A DNA stretch of 64,000 bases from NCBI RefSeq assembly GCF_001005295.1, contig NZ_LBMK01000001.1, positions 1,127,767 to 1,191,766 of the forward strand. The letters are read 5' to 3'. The DNA is from Streptomyces yangpuensis (GTDB taxonomy: Bacteria > Actinomycetota > Actinomycetes > Streptomycetales > Streptomycetaceae). This document shows positions 61,528-64,000 of the stretch, piece by piece. Within the stretch, counting starts at the first letter, position 1; each line of letters opens with the position of its first letter. The position numbers were made by a program, and so were the translations under genes. Under the pieces are notes generated by a model. That model was not told the origin of the DNA. It did no database searches and saw only the letters and a list, made by a program, of their open reading frames with translations.

Positions 61528-62310
61528 TCAGAACCAGTTGCGCTGCGAGCCCACCGAGGCGATCCACTGGTTCAGGTACGCCGCCCAGTCCGTGCCCTGG
61601 TACGACTGCAGCCCCACCTGGAAGCAGCGGTAGGTGTCACTGCCCTCGCTGAACAGACCCGGCTTCTTGTCCATCTCCAGGACGACGTCCATCTCCCGGC
61701 CGTCCGAGACGAAGGTCAGCTCGACCTGGTTCAGCCCCCGGTACTGCGACGGCGGCAGGAACTCGATCTCCTGGTAGAAGGGCAGCGTCTGCCGCGTCCC
61801 GCGGATGTGCCCCCGCTCCATGTCCGCGCTGCGGAAGGTGAAGCCCAGCTGCCGGAAGGCGTCCAGGATCGCCTGCTGCGCCGGCACCGGGTGCACGTTG
61901 ATCGGGTCGAGGTCGCCGGCGTCGACCGCACGGGCGATCTCCAGCTCGGTGCTGACCCCGATGTTCATGCCGTGCAGGTGCTGACCCGCGAAGTGCGTGA
62001 TCGGCGTCTCCCAGGGGATCTCCATCGCGAACGGCACCACGTGCAGCGCACCGGCCTGGACCTTGAAGGCCCCGCCGAGACGCTGCTTGGTGAAGACGAC
62101 GTCCTGCTTGTACTCCTGGTCACCGCCCTCGACCTCGACCCGCGCCTGCAGCCCGACGGACAGTCCCTCGATCTGCTGCTCCACGGATCCGCCCTGGAGC
62201 CGGACCTCGCCCTGGACGATCCCGCCCGGAACGACGTTCGGCTCGGTGATGATCGTGTCCACCGAAGCACCACCGGCACCCAGGCTCGCGAACAGCTTCT
62301 TGAAGCCCAT
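61528..62310 (-). CDS. spo0M: Spo0M-like sporulation control protein
   Basis: This cytoplasmic arrestin-fold protein of 260 residues matches Spo0M throughout: [40 protein letters not shown], the central [15 protein letters not shown] and [21 protein letters not shown]. Spo0M affects sporulation entry in Bacillus; actinomycete homologues may link envelope stress and development, but the mechanism is unclear. The ATG at 62310 has AAGGGGAG 8 bases upstream. Divergent from the truncated DNA glycosylase gene with 108 bases between. Confidence 0.93.
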   Translation of the reverse strand: MGFKKLFASLGAGGASVDTIITEPNVVPGGIVQGEVRLQGGSVEQQIEGLSVGLQARVEVEGGDQEYKQDVVFTKQRLGGAFKVQAGALHVVPFAMEIPWETPITHFAGQHLHGMNIGVSTELEIARAVDAGDLDPINVHPVPAQQAILDAFRQLGFTFRSADMERGHIRGTRQTLPFYQEIEFLPPSQYRGLNQVELTFVSDGREMDVVLEMDKKPGLFSEGSDTYRCFQVGLQSYQGTDWAAYLNQWIASVGSQRNWF

Positions 62311-62418
62311 GCTCAAACTCCCCTTGAACGATCTGGCGACTACGCCGCGACTACCCCTTACCAACGCGGAACATCAGGTCCCGGTTGCAGGCGGTCGCGG
62401 TCCACTACGCTCGACCGG

Positions 62419-62694
62419 ATGAGCGCGCGTTCTGACCGTACGCCCCTGTCCGGGTCCTTCTTCGACCGCCCGGTCCGCACCGTGGCCCCGGACCTCCTCG
62501 GCCGCACCCTCGTCCGGCGTACCGAGGAGGGCCCCCTGGAACTGCGCATCACGGAGGTGGAGGCGTACGAGGGGGAGTCCGATCCGGGCTCGCACGCCTA
62601 CCGGGGGCGCACGGCACGGAACGCATCGCTGTCCGGCCCGCCCGGACACGCGTACGTCTACTTCATCCACGGCATGTCAAGGCAGTCAGCATGA
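62419..62694 (+). pseudogene. Truncated DNA-3-methyladenine glycosylase (N-terminal half)
   Basis: This 91-codon reading frame encodes the N-terminal half of an AAG/MPG-family base-excision glycosylase: [59 protein letters not shown]. Homology stops abruptly after FIHGM, where SRQSA and a stop follow; a full protein would have about 200 residues. The catalytic-region Glu in ITEVEAY is kept but the second half of the fold is absent, so it is surely inactive. The stop overlaps the start of a complete second glycosylase gene. Codon use fits the host chromosome. Confidence 0.88.
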
Positions 62695-63302
62695 ACGTCG
62701 ATCTCCTCTCCCATCCCGCTGAAGAGGTCGCCCCCAAGCTGCTCGGATGCGTCCTCACCTGCAAGACCCCCGAGGGGACCGTGAGCATCGCCATCACGGA
62801 GACCGAGGCGTACTCCGGTACGGCTGATCCAGCCTCCCACGCCTACCGGGGCCGGACACCACGTAACGCCACCATGTTCGGCCCCGCAGGACACCTCTAC
62901 GTCTACCGTTCCCATGGTCTCCACTGGTGCGCCAACGTCGTCACCGGGACGGACGGCATCGCCTCGGGTGTTCTCATCCGGGCAGGCAGGGTCATCGAGG
63001 GGGAGGACCTGGCACGCAAGCGGCGAGGGGAGAGGGTCGAGACCCCACGTCTTGCGCGAGGTCCGGGAAACGTCGGCCAGGCCCTCGGTATCACGGCGGA
63101 GCACAACGGCGCGAACCTCCTGACAGGCACCTCGGTCATGCTGTCCGAGGGTGAGCCGGTACCTGCCGCGCTCATCCGGGTCGGTCCTCGGGTCGGCGTG
63201 AGCAAGGCCCACGACTGGCAACACCGGTTCTACCTCGCCGGTGATCCAACGGTCTCGGCGTACCGGCTGAGCCCGCGAGCCGCACCGACCACCGGAGCCT
63301 GA
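62691..63302 (+). CDS. DNA-3-methyladenine glycosylase (AAG/MPG family), complete second copy
   Basis: This base-excision repair enzyme removes alkylated purines. It is a complete protein of 203 residues: [76 protein letters not shown] and [20 protein letters not shown], the normal family order with the catalytic Glu in ITETEAY. It is clearly homologous to the truncated gene before it but much diverged. Codon use is less G/C-biased than in neighbours, which suggests acquisition from outside. The ATG overlaps the truncated frame's stop (ATGA). Confidence 0.93.
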   Translation: MNVDLLSHPAEEVAPKLLGCVLTCKTPEGTVSIAITETEAYSGTADPASHAYRGRTPRNATMFGPAGHLYVYRSHGLHWCANVVTGTDGIASGVLIRAGRVIEGEDLARKRRGERVETPRLARGPGNVGQALGITAEHNGANLLTGTSVMLSEGEPVPAALIRVGPRVGVSKAHDWQHRFYLAGDPTVSAYRLSPRAAPTTGA

Positions 63303-63640
63303 CACGCTGTGCGCCTTGCTGCCGGCCAACAGTCACGGCCGGCGCCGACCTGGCTGCCAAACGTCGAGTTTCAGCCAGAAACCCACGGGAACTCGCCAAG
63401 AGTCGGCTTGCCTCGCCACGGCTCTGGACGTGGACCGCTCGCTGGACGGGACCGGCCTCTGCGGAGGTCCCGATTCCCCCCTGTCCCTCCTCGTGGGTAC
63501 TCCCACCTCGTCCGATCTGGTGAGCAGCGGTCCTCGTACGGGAGTCGGCGGAGCCGGCGCGGACCACCCGTACCGCTGCTGGATCACCCACGCGACCCGA
63601 CGGTGAGCCCCTACCGGGCCCACTCGCCACGCCGCCGCTC
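63303..63640. other. Non-coding stretch between the glycosylase gene and the rRNA promoters
   Basis: About 340 bases with no convincing gene: the short ORFs on both strands lack codon bias and ribosome sites. The sequence is less GC-rich than its surroundings and shows no tRNA-like or repeat structure that I can identify. It may be a remnant of the event that introduced the second glycosylase gene. Confidence 0.5.
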
Positions 63641-63643
63641 AAC

Positions 63644-63672
63644 TTGACTCGCCCCAGCCGGACGCCTAACGT
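63644..63672 (+). promoter_or_regulatory. rRNA operon promoter, upstream copy
   Basis: TTGACT (63644-63649) and TAACGT (63667-63672) are separated by 17 bases. This is a good vegetative promoter; transcription start near 63679. rRNA operons of Streptomyces are known to have several tandem promoters. Confidence 0.75.
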
Positions 63673-63792
63673 AGTTCGAGCCGCTTTTACGGGCACTGCC
63701 ATCGGCAGCCCCAGAGCGGCCAACCCACTACCTACGACTTACCCCTGGCGGGGTTCTGTTCGGCATGCCCGAATTCCCGGCCGGCGGCTCGA

Positions 63793-63822
63793 TTATGAGT
63801 CGCAAGGGAAAGGCGCTAACGT
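63793..63822 (+). promoter_or_regulatory. rRNA operon promoter, middle copy
   Basis: TAACGT at 63817-63822 is in the same context (TAACGTAGT) as the upstream promoter's -10. The -35 is weak (TTATGA at 63793-63798 with 18-base spacing). Confidence 0.55.
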
Positions 63823-63901
63823 AGTGAAAGCCGAAAGGCAAAGACCCCCAACGGTCGCTGAATTCAAATCCGAAACCGGAAACGGCGCGGAAATGATCTG
63901 G

Positions 63902-63907
63902 TAGAGT
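63902..63907 (+). promoter_or_regulatory. rRNA operon promoter -10, downstream copy
   Basis: GGTAGAGTTGG carries TAGAGT at 63902-63907. This neighbourhood (ATGATCTGGTAGAGTTGGAA) resembles what I know of the last promoter of Streptomyces rRNA operons, which has a poor -35. The transcription start would be about 63913. Confidence 0.6.
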
Positions 63908-64000
63908 TGGAAGCGTAAGACAGCAGAACGAAAGCCCGGAGGAAAGCCCCAGCCGATGTTGCTGAGGGTGAGTACAAAGGAAGCGTCCGTTCCTTGAGAA
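63908..64000 (+). ncRNA. rRNA operon leader (precursor 5' region), partial
   Basis: Downstream of the promoters the sequence has the typical Streptomyces 16S leader features: CCCGGAGGAAAGCC, then GGTGAGTACAAAGGAAGC, and an AAGGAA/TTCCTT hairpin (63976-63994) ending at TTGAGAA at the window edge. In known operons the 16S rRNA gene begins roughly 200 or more bases further on, so no mature rRNA is inside the window. The hairpin and following sequence belong to the processing (RNase III) and antitermination region. Confidence 0.8.

Noticed and set aside
60475..62694. 739-codon plus-strand frame running from the PEBP region to the truncated glycosylase
   Set aside because: It crosses the antisense of PEBP and spo0M and joins unrelated fragments; only the pseudogene and glycosylase pieces inside it are meaningful.

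Overview
This window is high-GC chromosomal DNA of a Streptomyces or a very close relative. Third codon positions are almost all G or C, GTG and TTG starts are common, and the gene set includes a chaplin, a Spo0M-like sporulation protein, the nucleoid protein Gbn, Asp23/AmaP envelope genes and a 'streptophobe' membrane protein. The gene order resembles, from memory and unverified, the Streptomyces coelicolor stretch running from the cobalamin cluster past pitH2, gbn, moaA, fabG-fabI, serB and chpE to an rRNA operon. I saw no CRISPR array, tRNA, prophage or insertion sequence. Most of the window is conserved core chromosome; the more accessory-looking parts are about 18.8-27.0 kb and 60.8-63.6 kb.

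0-5.5 kb: the start of a cobalamin operon on the minus strand (cobD, cobQ, chelatase AAA+ subunit) behind a recognisable cobalamin riboswitch, then a Pit phosphate transporter with a small membrane partner and a PHO box in its promoter region. 5.6-17.6 kb: an alpha/beta hydrolase, an unrecognised 475-residue protein, a VOC protein, a neutral zinc metallopeptidase, an ABC-F ATPase preceded by a 7-codon leader ORF, gbn, an enoyl-CoA hydratase, a five-gene Asp23/DUF6286/AmaP envelope-stress operon, an SDR without its catalytic Tyr-Lys, SURF1 and a zinc-ribbon protein. 17.6-18.7 kb: a DnaQ-like exonuclease fused to a BRCT domain.

18.8-28.6 kb: a TetR regulator divergent from a tight four-gene catabolic operon (acetoacetate decarboxylase-like protein, SDR, two Amidohydro_2 proteins) with a palindromic operator candidate between them. 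This operon is the best candidate for an undescribed pathway. A coupled sterol-desaturase-like protein and lysoplasmalogenase-like protein, a zinc alcohol dehydrogenase and a secreted subtilase follow. 28.8-39.4 kb: DUF485/ActP acetate uptake, moaA, small membrane proteins, tyrS, a tldD/tldE pair separated by a duplication-made 31-codon micro-ORF, and fabG-fabI for fatty acid elongation.

39.6-52.1 kb: a secreted hypothetical protein, a FadR-type regulator divergent from a CynX/NimT transporter, a SixA-like phosphatase, serB, a streptophobe protein divergent from a double-FHA ABC transporter, a transglycosylase-like secreted protein with a structured leader, and a queA-like gene overlapping an SDR. 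52.3-62.3 kb: a GAF histidine kinase and NarL-type regulator next to a cysteine-free chaplin, a short YVTN protein, an ABC ATPase, an NfeD/SPFH pair, a TauE-like exporter, an HNH nuclease, a PEBP protein, a frameshifted LamG-like pseudogene and Spo0M. 62.4-64.0 kb: a truncated 3-methyladenine glycosylase gene abutting a complete, different one, then the multi-promoter leader of an rRNA operon. The 16S gene itself starts beyond the right edge.
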